From Astropecten irregularis (Eukaryota; Echinodermata; Asteroidea; Paxillosida; Astropectinidae): a stretch of 64,000 bases of DNA. The notes below the pieces were generated by a model, which had not been told where the DNA came from, searched no databases, and saw nothing but the letters and a program-made list of their open reading frames with translations. Position 1 is the first letter of the stretch; each line of letters starts with the position of its first letter. Where the stretch lies: positions 4,092,001-4,156,000 of the forward strand of contig OZ020263.1 of assembly GCA_963971285.1 (NCBI GenBank), given 5' to 3'. A program made the position numbers and the translations under genes. Below, one piece after another: positions 21,099 to 33,524 of this stretch.

Positions 21099-22126
21099 TC
21101 TTTTTAGGTGTTCGGGTTCAAGCCGAACACCTATTGTTATTGTTCGAGTTTTTTTTTTTTTTTTTCTCCTTCCACCCAAACTTGTCAGCAGGACTTCTTG
21201 GTGACAGCTACAAGATATTGACATGAAACTTCGTGGGAACTTCAGTCATGATGCCAAGTTGTATTTAGAAGATTGACGTCATGATGACGTCATCGGGTAT
21301 CAAATTACACGCGTTTTTAGGAAAAACTTTGGTGCTCTATAACTTGAGAACCACATGACCTACGATTTTGATATTGACATATGTTACTCAACACGTGAAT
21401 CTCAACAATTAATATAATCAGTGTTGTGTACAAATGACCTTCACTTCCGGTGTTACCGGAAGTTGAAGTTTGACTCAAAATAACTCGAAAACGGAAGGAT
21501 TTGGGCACATAAAACCTCTCTGGGTAAATGAAAGAGTAGGTCTTAAGCTTTTAGAAAATATAAACAATGACGTCATACGGGCTGTATAGCGCCCTCTATG
21601 GTGGATTAAAGATATACAGTGATTACGTAATCCAAAAGTAAACAACAGATTTCCGCCAAATTTGGTGAGTGTGAAGAACTAATGCACCTTGACATATGTG
21701 TGAAGTTTGAAATCTGTGACGTCATTCAACCGGAAGTTATGCATTTTTAAAGGAAACATGATGTTATTGTTCAAATACTGTTTATTCGGTAATTACATGA
21801 CGTACATCAGTGCAAATTGCAAATTGTTTACATGGTACGCATTTGATGATTTCTGCAAATTTTCAGTTGTTTGTGATTAACTAACCAGAAGTTATCGTCC
21901 GGGCAATTTTACATTATTTAAAGGTGACACCATTCTCTATACGCTATCAGTCAGTGTACATAATACGAATATACTGCACTCGGCATGATCAGTATTTGCT
22001 CAGTCACACAGTTTAAGTGTATTTCAATATGCCACACATGCGTTCCAACAGACATTCTCATAACAGTTCCAGTACGAAATGAGACCCCGAACACCTAGTG
22101 GTTGTTCCCACAACCACAATGTCTAG
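21099..22126 (+). mobile_element. Probable non-autonomous Helitron (~1.0 kb)
   Basis: The 3' end has a perfect 8-bp stem, GTGGTTGT-TCCC-ACAACCAC (22098-22117), then five bases and CTAG (22123-22126) followed by T. This is the Helitron terminal layout. The 5' end begins TC (21099) and then AGGTGTTCGGGTTC. The first bases also form a stem, AGGTGTTCGG...CCGAACACCT, and the word CCGAACACCTAG recurs just before the 3' hairpin. No Rep/helicase is encoded. The exact 5' end is less sure because the base before TC is T rather than the expected A. Confidence 0.65.
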
Positions 22127-23195
22127 TTTGTTAGTGAGGTGTTAACTTGCCATAATGGACACACGATAATACATACATACATAGCTTTATATTTTCAGTA
22201 TTCATGGGTGCTTTTGATTACATTTTGTAACCACTTTATTTTTTTGGGACCAGTCAACAAAACTAAAAGGAGAAAAGATTGATTCTTGTGTCCATTGTAC
22301 ATGTACATGCATCAACTCTATTTTCATGTATAACTGTAGATGTTAAAGCGTACCTATATACACGTACATGTATTAGCTCCAATTTGTACTCCATTTTATT
22401 GTATCCTTCCAAAGTGTTCCATTTCGAGTCGACACAGTGTACTAGTTCTAGCTTTATTTCTGCCTGTTCGAGAATCACTGAATTTCCCCTTGTCAAAAAG
22501 TTTCCGATTCCGATGAGAGTGAGTAAATATCAAGCATCTGACTTCCACACAAGAGCACAATTTGAATTACCTGTTCAGTGGCATTTAAAAGCCGGCATTT
22601 ACACCGACCAGAAGCGTGCATTATGAGAAATGCATTGTTGGACAGTTATTACTCACGTTAACAATTTTGTACTTGAAAACCCTATAGGCCTGGCAATCTA
22701 CAAAAGGATCCGTTATTTCCTGTTGCAAACAGGCTATTTTTCCTCATTATTAGTTCAAAAGAAACGCCTGTGTGAGACCGAGACTGGCTATTCCCTTGAA
22801 AATATGTTGTTTTTTGGTACTTCAAATATGAGAGGTTAACCCTTCAAAATGATTTGAAAAATAAATTTGATGATATTGCCTTGGGAATTCAATCTATTTT
22901 CATGCAAGAAAAACAAGTTCCTTCGAACATCACACACGGTACTTGGTTTTCAGAAGAGCTTTGAGAAATTTCCGCATTATTACAAAGTCCCCGGAAAATA
23001 CAATAGACAGGGAAAGATATCAAACCAGGGCCAGGCTGAAACTTCCATACTTACCCTGGCCCCGGCTCACCGGCCTGTACAATACACTACATGGCAACAG
23101 GAAATCCTTCTGTCTGTTATCTTTTCATCACAGTTCATCCTTCTAGTGGCTCTATTATCCCTCCTTCCGTCTATTTTTAGAGCACTGTCACCATC
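22127..23195. other. Gene-free stretch, nothing recognised
   Basis: ACATGTACATG runs near 22299-22307 and 22362-22371. Open frames up to 119 codons (22867-23226) have no domain signature. Confidence 0.5.
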
Positions 23196-23199
23196 AGGG

Positions 23200-23530
23200 T
23201 CCCAATTTCATGGTTCAGCTTTGTAAGCGTGCTTACGAGATCCTGTTTCATGGATTTTAAAGGCAGGGAATTTTCAGTTGTACACGTGCGTAGTTTTGCA
23301 TAACTAAGGATTTTCGCTTACTCAGGTAGCATAGAAAATCAGTGCTAACCCTGTAAGCAAAGAATGAATGAATTTTCAGTTGTACATGTGCATAGTTTTG
23401 CATAACAAGATTTCTCACTTACTCGGCTAGCGTAGAAAATCGATGCTAACCCTGTAAGCAGAGAATGAGGATCATAAGCATTAAGCACAGAATGCTGTGG
23501 TAAGCAGAAAGCCATGAAATTGGGCCCATT
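23200..23530. mobile_element. Diverged family B relative with 102-bp internal tandem repeat
   Basis: The ends GGTCCCAATTTCATGG and CCATGAAATTGGGCCC are inverted partners. A unit starting 'gaattttcagttgtacac' is repeated 102 bp apart (about 23268-23369 and 23370-23470), and each unit contains 'tagaaaatc-gtgctaaccctgtaagca'. It is non-coding. Confidence 0.75.
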
Positions 23531-24009
23531 ATCCATGTCGGGTTTAAAAAATATGATAGATAGATTTTTTTGAAAATAGGGAAAACAAGAACTTCAGAAG
23601 TAGATGAACTCACTATAAAAATAGTGTAATCCCCATATGAATTTCAGAGGTTTGTAAATTTGAAAAATGAAAATAAGAACAAAATTATAAACTTTTTTAC
23701 CTAGGCTAAAAAAACAACAGGGACTGCTATTCATTCATATTTTTCTACAAAAAAAAACCAAGAAGATAAAATTCTGATGAATTTGTCAACATTCCAATTA
23801 ATTCACTGTATAAATTATTTCATAAAAAAATAATAATTATTCAGCGATATCCATCCAGTCCCAAGGATGTTCTCATGATGAATCTTTCATAATTTCAAAC
23901 CAAAAAAAAAAAAGCGCATGGTGTTTTTCAATCAGAATTCTTCGCATATTGATATAGATCTATATTTTGATACGTTGTGCATAACTTATTACTCTCTCAC
24001 TGTACACTG
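23531..24009. other. Gene-free AT-rich stretch, nothing recognised
   Basis: Many poly-A/T runs. No supported gene. Confidence 0.5.
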
Positions 24010-24024
24010 GCCGGTATCCCGCCT

Positions 24025-24135
24025 TCACACGAACGCTCACGCAGTCTCCTCCGGTGCGAAATTACAAAATGCAGAATCGGTAGTGGGATTCTCACCTTAG
24101 GATGCAACAGCTGCACTGCCTATACCAGCTGAGTT
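24025..24135 (-). repeat. Degenerate tRNA-like (SINE head) fragment, minus strand
   Basis: On the minus strand 'taactcagctggtatag' resembles a D-arm/box A, and 'gagaatcccactaccg' resembles a decayed T-arm. The box B consensus is not intact. It could be chance. Confidence 0.3.
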
Positions 24136-25462
24136 AATATTACCCCGCGGAAGAAATTTTTAAAAAGAAATTGCCGATGAACGAACCACCTCCCCTTCTA
24201 TCCCGTCGACCCCTCGGCCCGCAGTCTCAGCAGTTTCTTCAAGTGTGCATTTTTTGTTCAGTTCCGTACCTTGAAACGGTGATCATTGAAAGATATGAAG
24301 ATATATCTCAAACTGTGTGAGCTGGGAGGCGGATTGTGGTTTATCCGATCCCCCTCTGTTCCCTCCCGGGGTGAAACTATTTTTTGATTTTCAAGTATTC
24401 ACACGCCATTTTATTATGTACCGATACTTCTTCTGTCTTTCTGTTTGTTTTTTGTTCTTTGTTTTTTCTCACTGTGGGAATTGGATGGTGGATATTCATG
24501 TTTACAAACAACTTTCAGTTTGGAAAGTTGAAATCTGATAACAATGTTTCTGGGTTTTTTTTTATCTGCAGATAAACAGACATAATTTTTTATTCAGGCT
24601 TCCAATCCCCTGTATGCATTCACATGTACATGTACATGTTCATCTGTGTTGAACGTTGTACATTGGTTTGGCTTGTAGAAATGCACTCTACATTCATACA
24701 TGTACATGTACAGTACAATCATTGTGTACCTTTAAGGCTGGGGAAGAAATTTTGCTAGAATTTATCTTCCGGATGGGGCCACTTTCATTGAATCAAATTC
24801 TTACAGCTTAGCAACAATCGGCCAATCCATTCGCATATTTTTGTTCATTCAAACAAAAATATGAATGCGATAATTTACCTACACACCCAAAAAGGATGAT
24901 AATATGAATAATTCAATAACCTTCAGGGCTTCAGGCCTTTTTTTCATCAGTACATCTCTTCATGCTTTGAAAGGTTAGCCCTGATTGTAAATCAGCACTG
25001 CAGAAGAGCTAACAAATAACACCCGATGCAAGTGTTGTTGTCTTTTCTCGCTGTCCATGTACCAAAAAAGGCAGATATTTTATTGACTCTTCTTCCCCGA
25101 GCTAAATGTCAAATTTAACAGCCTCTCAAGAGCTCAGTCACCACTCGAAACACACCCCCTCTGGATATATCTGAATCTTGGCAGGTTTAAATCCCTGCAG
25201 ATAACTGTATTTAATTTCACTGGTTTGTCTCCTGAAAACCATGGAGGAATAATGGAAACTTATCCGGGCAACATGATGTCTTGAGAGATCACTTATTTCT
25301 GTCGTTTTTTTCCCCTTGGGCTGATCATGAATTTGTATTTAGACTGATGCATAATATTTTATGCACATTTGCTCAAATTATTTTCAATTTTTTTTTTTCA
25401 AGAATATGTTACTGAGTTGGAAAATTGTGATGCTGACTATTATAGTTGTTGCTTTGGAATTT
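24136..25462. other. Gene-free stretch with a hairpin at 24829-24871
   Basis: ATTCGCATATTTTTGTT and AACAAAAATATGAATGCGAT form an imperfect short hairpin. ACATGTACATGTACATG lies at about 24622-24638. No gene is recognised. Confidence 0.5.
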
Positions 25463-25815
25463 AAAGGTACAGTACATGATTGGTAACATACCCAAACAGA
25501 AATGTTCACATATTTGCATGTAACTTTCAGGTTATGAAGATAAACATTCTGTTAAAATATTTCCATCTGAAATGGTGTATTTATCCCGAAATTTGTAAAA
25601 CAAAGACCGAAAACAGTTTTGATCTTGTGTAAGATCAAAACCATTTTTTATTTTATAAAATAAATTGAGTCAGACTTTCGCTTTTTTCTCGTGACTCAGA
25701 TGCTCGATTGAGCTAAGATATTCACAGGTTTATCATTTCATGTACATGCTGGATCAGACAGAGTTTGCGTGTTGTTCTGTGACCTTTACCAATCATGTAT
25801 TATACCCTTAAGGGA
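25463..25815. mobile_element. Family A MITE, same subfamily as 10935-11295
   Basis: It starts TTTAAAGGTACAGTACATG and ends 'gtgacctttaccaatcatgt' then 'attatacccttaaggg'. It shares 'catgctggatcagacagagt' with the copy near 11231. It is non-coding. Confidence 0.75.
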
Positions 25816-26862
25816 CAAAAGAACTACAGAGAAATGGAGGCCTTTCATTTGATCTCAGAAAGTCATTTTATTGTCTGTTGCATGGCTGCTTCTCGGCATT
25901 AATCTACGCGCACAATAAGGTAATCAATTTCAATAAAACCCCAAACTAATTATCATCAATCAGGAAGTCCATGCCTTGTTACCCGCCCGACTGTTGCCTT
26001 GACAACAAGGGATTACATTGACAGCAGGCCTTTTTATTCCTTTTTTTTTAATAGGAGACATTAATAACGTGCATTCAATTTAGGGCATGCATTATTCCTG
26101 CAGTGCGTATTTGGAGTCGACGGCGTATTTTGAGAAACTCTCGGTAAAAATTGCAAAATTTGCTTCTGCCTCAGAAAATTTGCAAATTCACTTCTGCGGA
26201 AATAGTTAATTCGGCTGCTCCATTACATTGCGGCGCATCCTTGTCAACAGAAATGGGATTCTGTATACACTTTTGCAAAGGATTTCAATTGATTTAATCT
26301 GAAAATTCAATTCACTCAATTTGATCTTCTCTTATTTTTTTTTTTTTTTTATATATAAAAAAAGAAGAAAAAGAATATGGCTACAAGAAGGTCAAATAAG
26401 ATTGATGCTCCAAGGGAAAAGGAATTTATTTGATTCAATTCCAATGGAAGGATGGCTTTTAGGCATGTCATGTCACAATAAATTGCCGGATTAACTGTTG
26501 GTGATTTAATTTGTGGGGAAAAAACGCCGTTCAGCTTTAGCACCATATGGCTGCGTGCCCCCTCCCGCCCCCCTCCACTCCCCTCCCCTCTCGCTATACA
26601 TTAAGTTCAATGTCAGAATTCCTCCGGCCAGTGTACACGAGTGTATAGATAATGAAGAATCACATGCACTGATTAAAGTATCCATCTTCCTACTTGCGCG
26701 GATGGCAACCTCGTTGTCCATTTTCTCTCTGCTATCTAGTGGCTAGCTCCAGCCAAATTGAAATTAGCAGTCACGGCTATGGCTTTAATCCACTGTGTGC
26801 TTCACGACAGACTGACAAGCTGTAAAAGCTGACCAAGTCTTAGCCGTTTCTGTCAGTTGTAG
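25816..26862. other. Gene-free stretch, nothing recognised
   Basis: A poly-T run at 26334-26350 and a C-rich patch at 26558-26590. Small open frames only. Confidence 0.5.
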
Positions 26863-26863
26863 T

Positions 26864-26994
26864 CCTGCCTTAGGCTGTATCTGAATCTGTTGTCTAGAGC
26901 TTGGTCTAGGTCTTCGCTCCATTAGAAATATGCAAAGACAATAGACCTAGCCGTAGCTCTGGAAGCCAGTTTCGGACACGGCCTCAGGCATTGT
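26864..26994. mobile_element. Short palindromic MITE
   Basis: The left part 'gccttaggctgtatctgaa' and the right part 'ttcggacacggcctcaggc' are imperfect inverted partners. 'gagcttggtctaggtc' and 'gacctagccgtagctc' also pair. It is non-coding. Confidence 0.55.
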
Positions 26995-26998
26995 AGTG

Positions 26999-27348
26999 CA
27001 GAGATGCCAAGTTCAAAATTTTTTCATGAGTGAGATTTTCATGACGCGGCGTCTCAGCGCGCGGGTACATGTGCGAAAGTGAGGGAGCAGAGCAACCAAG
27101 TATGGTAGGGAGCTTTTTCAATTTTTAGCTCTTAATGGTGCGAGCTGGTGCATACTTAAGTGACCTTTTTCTCTTTTTTTTTTATTTATTTTAAAAAACA
27201 AAAGGGAAACAATGAAAATAATGCTACTTTTTTTTTTTTTTCTTGTCGGGTCCCGATGCGTGAGAAAAATGGGTGTCATGCGTGAGACCGTGAGACGGAC
27301 CTTAAATGCGTGAGTCTCACGCACAATGCGTGAAACTTGGTAGCTCTG
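26999..27348. mobile_element. MITE with CAGAGNTGCCAAGTT ends
   Basis: The left end CAGAGATGCCAAGTTC and the right end ACTTGGTAGCTCTG are inverted partners. GTAGTG lies directly outside both ends. The interior carries repeated 'gcgtgagac/gtctcacgc' words. The 68-codon minus-strand open frame here is by chance. Confidence 0.65.
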
Positions 27349-27779
27349 GTAGTGTTTTCTGTTAATCTGTTTTTTTTTTCCAAAAATTTCCTCCGAAATA
27401 ATAACTACACTCCATCATTAGGAATACAATGAGACATCGATTGAAAAACCTCTAGGCTACAAAAATAATTTTGTTTTGGTTTTGGGGTCTTTGTTGGTGT
27501 TTTTTTTTCTTGTAAACCAAATATGCCCTAGGCACTCAGCAGGAAGTTGAATTTGAATCATTATCATCCACAAACATGACTTGCAGTACTGTTAAAAAAA
27601 AAAATCCCACACTTTATTTCATTATTAAATAGCACTGTGACATGTATAATTGTACACAGGGATGCACTGTTGGATGTGGCAAAGAAATTCGTAAATTTAA
27701 AGAAGAATGAATTAAAAAAACAGCAGGAGTTGTTTTTTGTCAATTTTGAAGATTAATTTTTGCTTTACAATTGATAGAG
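27349..27779. other. Gene-free stretch, nothing recognised
   Basis: AT-rich with homopolymer runs. Confidence 0.5.
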
Positions 27780-28115
27780 TTGAACACCACTAAAGCGAAC
27801 ACGGCGGGATGCACAGAAATTGTTCGTTATAGTGGTCATTCGCTTAAAGTTAGGAGGGCCTGACGCGTGGTCATTCGTTATAGTGAACAATGTTCAGCAG
27901 AGCAGGCCTATACATTTTACATGAAAAATGGGAGCCATGGATGATGTTCGGTAAAGCCAAATGTTAGGTCTGGATCTGGATCTGGATCTGGATCTGGATC
28001 TGGATCTGAATCTGGATCTGGATCTGGATCTGGTACTCTAAAAAGCTCCGAGGGAGCATCACTCAGAACGTATAGAAGGTATAGGGGTGTTCGTTATGGT
28101 TGCGTTCCGCTGTAC
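27780..28115. mobile_element. Family V element containing a hexamer array
   Basis: It starts 'gagttgaacaccactaaagc' and ends 'cgttatggttgcgttccgct', the inverted partner type. The interior 'aatgggagccatggatgatg' is shared with 16770-16790. A 'gttaggagggcctga' word of family E appears at about 27849. No transposase is present. Confidence 0.6.
27969..28033 (+). repeat. (GGATCT)n hexamer tandem repeat
   Basis: About 11 units of TGGATC in perfect register except one GAATCT unit. Confidence 0.95.
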
Positions 28116-29273
28116 TTTATTGAATTCATTGTTTCTATTCATAAGTCATGCACCAACGCATCCAACAATATTTCCTTGTAAGATTGCGTTTTTCAAAAAT
28201 GCTTGATTGCGGTCGAATTTATGTTGATTTTTTTTTGTAATAACCTTGCCTCGTTTATCAATGCAATTACACATTTTCAGCAATCTTTTGAATTTGTCAA
28301 ATGTTTATGTTTTTTATGTTTTGTACACTTAAAATTTTGGCGACTGCCATTAATTATATACAGTTATATACATGTATTGTATTATTGACCACTATATCAT
28401 ACATTGCATTGAAATGTATAATATTTCTTATTTTATTCTATAGTCGTTATATCGGTATATATTTATTATTCTGTTTTATTTGGATGAATTTTTAAGAATC
28501 CCAATCCTCTTATCACTTAGAATCGTTTATAAGGTATAAACATGATGTCAGAATTCCTTCTAAGAATATCTGTACCTTTTTTGGGCACTCATAATTTTTC
28601 GGAGGGAAGAATTTTTCGGAAGAAAATGGTCGGAAAATTTGAATTTTCAAATAGCATTTGATGGAATACTGCCCTCTTGTGAGGGGTGCGCAGCTTATAT
28701 GTACAAGCAGAAACCAATGCTATGCGTTTATAACGAGATGCACATCACAAATATTTGGTTGTTTCACACCAAAATAAAATGAATTTCACGATAGTAATAA
28801 AATATTTCAAATCGCAAAATGTTTGCTTTTCCATCCTTTTCTCCAAAAAAACCAAATGCACAGATTGCACACACAGGCCTGATATGCGTTGCAATTATAA
28901 TGTTAAAAGTGTCAGTACACAGTGGCAATCATTAATGCTGTTTGTATGTATAATGTACAATTAGTTTGCAAATATGTCTTTGTTATCTTGTTTACATATA
29001 AAATATTATAAAACATAATTTGGGTATACACACACGCCAATGCATACACCTGCCAATGCATGCACGGCAATTAAATGCAATGTTTTGAACATGGCCAGTA
29101 TTAAACTAAATTCATTTGCAACAAAACAAAAAAACAACAACAAATGCCAAGACGTTTGTTTTTAAAAGCTTGTTGACGTGTAAAGGGGAAACGAAAGTTT
29201 ATGTGATCACGTTTTTTTGTTCAGACCCTTGTGTTTTCATATTAAATCGCCTTTTTTAATGTGAATCTCTGTA
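28116..29273. other. Gene-free AT-rich stretch, nothing recognised
   Basis: Very AT-rich. Small open frames of 60-70 codons are not credible. Confidence 0.5.
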
Positions 29274-29408
29274 AGGTCGTGTCCCAATTCTCTGGCTGCG
29301 ACTGCAAATAACACACAAGTCTATGGATATGGCTGTAGTCACTGGCTAGTGGCTGCCATAGGTACATGCGTAATTTGCAGCCGCAGCCAGAGAATTGGGA
29401 CACAGCCT
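29274..29408. mobile_element. Hairpin MITE with GTGTCCCAATTCTCTGGC ends
   Basis: The left arm 29274-29310 and the right arm 29372-29408 are close inverted partners (AGG-GTGTCCCAATTCTCTGG... and ...CCAGAGAATTGGGACAC-GCCT). The total length is 135 bp. Confidence 0.8.
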
Positions 29409-30035
29409 AATATTGGTTTGGAAGTATTAGGTACATGTACAAAACCTGTCTTATTTTTCATCAGGTTAAGTTAAGGAACAAACTGCATAAGACTTTCCAT
29501 GCTTCCAACTTGGAAAGTTTTCCAAATTCGATATCCAATTATTTTTCTAATTGAAAAATTTCCAGTTTTTTAATTAATTTTTTTTTTTCATTCTTAAATG
29601 AATTAAAGTGAGATAATCGTCTTGTTAATCTTAATAAATAATTATACAACAAACATCATTAATCCAACAAAAAATGTAGACAATTGATATTTTTAAACAC
29701 TTGTAACCCAAGCAGTATCCCACCTATCCATTTGATTATTCATGTTTTTTTGGTATGTATTATTAATTCAAATTCCAGATGATATTTGAAACATCTTTTG
29801 CATATTTTTTGTTTTGTTTGGTCGAATACAGTGAATGAATTGTAATAATTGAATTTATTCCACTTTCAATGACCGTCTGAATTTAAATAATATTATAAAT
29901 AAAAATGTTCTTTGTCGAATGTGCTTTTGCAACTAAATTCTTTTTGATGTTGTTTTGTTTCATTTTGTGACTTGTCTGTTGAATAAAGTACTCCGAAAGG
30001 TAAACACACCCTCCCCTCGAAAAACCCCAAAGTTT
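29409..30035. other. Gene-free AT-rich stretch, nothing recognised
   Basis: No gene or recurrent repeat recognised. Confidence 0.5.
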
Positions 30036-30398
30036 AACCCTTACTATCATACTTTGGTGGCATACCGAAACAGAAATCTTCACAGATTTACCTATAACTA
30101 AATACAGGATATAAAGACGGTGATGGTAGAACCATATCGTTCAAGTTTTTCTGCCTGAAATGCTGTAATTATCAAAAAAAGAGTAAAATCATTTGACTAT
30201 TAAAAACAATTTTCATCTTTAAAAGAACAAAAATAATGGTGAAAAATTTTTTAAAATATAACATGGCGTTTTTCACTGTTTTCTCAAAAAGTGGGCACCG
30301 TATGGGACTAGAAATTTCACAGATGAATGTTACTGTATATCTTCCTTGATATTTTTGCTCATGAATCTGCAATAAACCACAGTATGATATTACCTGTA
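30036..30398. mobile_element. Family A MITE, near full length
   Basis: Ends: 'cttactatcatactttggtg' at the left and 'cacagtatgatattacctg' at the right. The interior matches 13026-13410 in the opposite orientation. The minus-strand open frames (29883-30083 and 30172-30402) mirror those of that copy and are repeat shadows. Confidence 0.8.
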
Positions 30399-32343
30399 GC
30401 ACAACAGAAAGTGAAACAATATGACACCAATTAGATTATTTCCTCAGAAGTTTTCATTTTTCAAACAATGAAATAAACCCCGCCCCTTTAAAAATCCCTC
30501 TGAGTTTGGTATGGTACCCTGTCTTCTTAAAATACATCTTCTACAATTTGGTATACGAAAAATGTTCTAAAAGATCTTGGTACATAGAAGTTGACAAGGT
30601 GTGCACAAGCATGGTACAACTACAAGTAAGTTTGCACAAGTGACTTGTAATGTATCAAACTTCCACGGACATTGGCCTTTGGCTATATCTACGTTTGTTA
30701 GCCTTTTCATCTTTTAGTTTACATTCTCAAGAGCCCTCCACTTAGGTATTTGAAGTTCTTTCAGCGAAGTTTCTTGGCTTCAGTGTGAAGTGAAAGTGGG
30801 GCATGCCACAAATACCTGTGGTTTTAAGACTTTATACACCTTTGGTACAACCACTTGGGTGGGCGTGGACACGGACAATAACCACCACAGATTTACAGAA
30901 CGGCATGCAATGAAACGAATTGCTTGTGGGCGTGTCTCTGTTGGCGAAGGACATTATGGCCTACACGTGGAATGGAAGTGTGTGGGCGTTCAGATAATTC
31001 TGAAGGTAAGGATTTTAAAACATTTCAGCCAAGAATGTGCTCGTAAATCATGCAGTAGTAAACCCAGAAATGACGGTTGGCAATCCTGGGTTTTAGCATG
31101 TTTAGGGCCCTAAATTATAACAGTGTGATAGTCAGTGATACGCTGGGATGAGTTGGCTGAAGTTAGCGACCTGTTTTGTAATATGTACATAATTTAGGCC
31201 CCTAAAATCCAGGATTACCTAAATGTTCTATACTGGCAACTGTGGACAAGTGGTTCCTGAACTATAGCAACAAGCAGGTACAGAAATTGTACTTTTTCAC
31301 TGAAATATTGGAGAAATTTCTTCAATCTAGGGTTTTAACCTAATTAGGGACTCTGTAACATTTGCTGAAAGTCAAAAATATTGTTTGTGATTGTTTGCTT
31401 TCCTTTCCTACGGCCTACAAATATAACTTCATAGTTTTGGTTTTAGAAACTACTTGTCCTTTCCTTTATAGTTTCGGGAACCACGTGTCCACAATAGGCC
31501 TATACCTTATTAGGAAAGTGAATTGGGCAAGATTTTAGTTAATACTACTCGTTTTAGTTTTACATTGCAGGTATTTGGGACCGTAAATTATAAAAACAGG
31601 GGAAAATTCTTCTTTGCGAAAGAATGCAGTGTTTCACTATGTATCTTTAACTGTTCTGGGCCTGTTTATAATGGGAATCATGCAGATTCTTTTAAAAAGA
31701 AAATTAAAAGAAAAGGGAAATTTACAACAACAACAAATCATTAATCAAGATTTTGTGTTCTGTACCAAATCCATGGTTTTTTTTTCCCCACAAGATAATT
31801 TTTAATTTACAGCCATAAGGTCATCGGAATTGTTTTGCATCATTTCACCTGCTTGGTGGAAACACATGCAGGGCACAGTTGTCATAAATTTATTACTTCA
31901 GTCAGCTTACACTCCACCATTATAGGCCCTAGTACTTTTTTCACAATTTTACTGTAACAAATTGATTTAAATTGCATGAAATTGCTCACTTCCCTCAGTT
32001 CCTTCACACTCAGTCATTCATTACCTAGCCAGATAACGGCATAATTCCAAGTTTGCGTATATAATTTACTTCCATACATTTGCTCCAGTTGTAGGCCCGG
32101 TGCCAAAACTAAAGTTTCCATTTTATGAGCAACTTGCTTCGTTTAATTCACTTCCCTTTGGCTTGGCCCCATGTACAAATTTTTCGCAGGTGTGGGGGAA
32201 ACACACAAGGTCATGCGAACCCTTTTTAAATTATCAGAAGTCTTAGAAGGCCATATTTTCTCGTTTCTGAAAATATTTTGTAACATGTACGTTGCTTCTG
32301 CTTTAGTGAAACTTTGGCAAAGAATTCAATATCTTTAACTCGG
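30399..32343. other. Mostly gene-free stretch with one exon candidate
   Basis: Contains the open stretch 30784-31005 discussed separately. Otherwise short open frames and homopolymer runs only. Confidence 0.4.
30784..31005 (+). other. Weak exon candidate, 74 codons, phase 0-0
   Basis: It follows an acceptor-like 'tttcttggcttcag' and ends in AAG|GTAAGG, a near-consensus donor. It is open in one frame for exactly 74 codons (starting CEVKVGHATNTCG) and less AT-rich than its flanks. No domain is recognised, and chance is a real possibility. Confidence 0.2.
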
Positions 32344-32450
32344 TTGAAGTTAGGAGGGCCTGATGCATTTGGATCCAAGCAGGAGCTTTATCGAAGGCTT
32401 AAATCGATCCTGCTAGGATCGAAACACACCAGGCCCTCCTAACTCCAAGC
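32344..32450. mobile_element. Family E short palindromic element, full copy
   Basis: AGTTAGGAGGGCCTGATG at the left and the inverted CAGGCCCTCCTAACTCC at the right. 'gatcctgctaggatcgaaac' lies between them. Shorter relatives lie at 33724, 37200, 40440 and 53680. Confidence 0.75.
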
Positions 32451-32519
32451 AAATTTCAGGTCATTATTTTGGCCAATGCATGATCCTCACCAGTGTACCC
32501 TTCCTGGGCTTTCAAAATG

Positions 32520-32870
32520 TTCTCCTTATACTGTGGTAGCACACCAAAACAGGAATCTTCACAAATTTACCTATAGGCCTAACTTGTGGTAGAAAATTAT
32601 GAACCATTAAAAATTGTCTGCCTGAAATGTTGTAGGGGCCTATTTTTCCTAAAAAGAGTAAAATAAATTACTCCAAAACAGTTTTGATCTCAGGGAGATT
32701 GAAACTCCTGTGAAAAGATTTGAAAATACCGTGGGCATTTTTCACTGTTTTCTAAAAAAATGGGCACCGCAAGGGACTGGAAATTTCATAGATGATTGCA
32801 TGTTACTTCATCTTTTTTTTATATTTTTGCCCATAAATTTCTTTGACAAAAACCATAGTACATGACAGGC
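32520..32870. mobile_element. Family A MITE, diverged
   Basis: 'ccaaaacaggaatcttcaca' at the left. 'gggcaccgcaagggactgga' and 'aaaaccatagtacatgac' lie at the right. It has the same block order as 30036-30398. Confidence 0.75.
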
Positions 32871-33520
32871 CGTGTACAGATAAGCCTACTCTGTACTTGA
32901 TGTGAGCTTGAACTTCTTCACCTAAATACCACACTTGGGTCAATCTTTCAAGCCCATGCCATTGTTGTAACAGGTATCCCGCACTTAACCCTGCTGTAAA
33001 CCTGTTGAAAATCGGTCTATGGTGCTACTGACATGCCCTGTACTCAGCAGCAAAGGGCTGTGAAATACCCCGGAGGTCAAGCCCCTTACTAGGGGCAGCT
33101 CAGCAGGCTCTCATCGGGTACTAAAGGAGCGTGAAATGAAATCCGCACAACTCCTTTCAGAGGTGGCCAAGTATTACATATTTCACAGTGTGATACTATC
33201 AGGCCTGAGGGGCTGCACTTTGGCCAATCCAAGGTCAAGACAATTGTATGGAGATTATTTCGTTCCCACGGACTTGTTAGTTGGTGTTACGTGTATTTTA
33301 GCTTGGAGAAAGGAGGTATTGACCCTGTAATAATAATCAAATTTTATTTTGTTCTTTTTCGGCCTAAGTTGTGTTTGATTGTGTTATGCTGACCAAGTCA
33401 GGCATTTTTCTTTTATCGTGGACAGGAAGATTAAGTAGGGAAACCAAAATGAGGCATATAGTTGGGATTGTGTTTGATTAATTCGGCCGGCAATCCACCT
33501 AAAGCATTTACTACATTGTT
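32871..33520. other. Gene-free stretch, nothing recognised
   Basis: No supported gene. A 64-codon open frame at 33136 has no signature. Confidence 0.45.
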
Positions 33521-33524
33521 ATTG

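Noticed and set aside
22867-23226. 119-codon open frame
   Set aside because: No recognisable domain and overlaps another frame of similar length. Consistent with chance.
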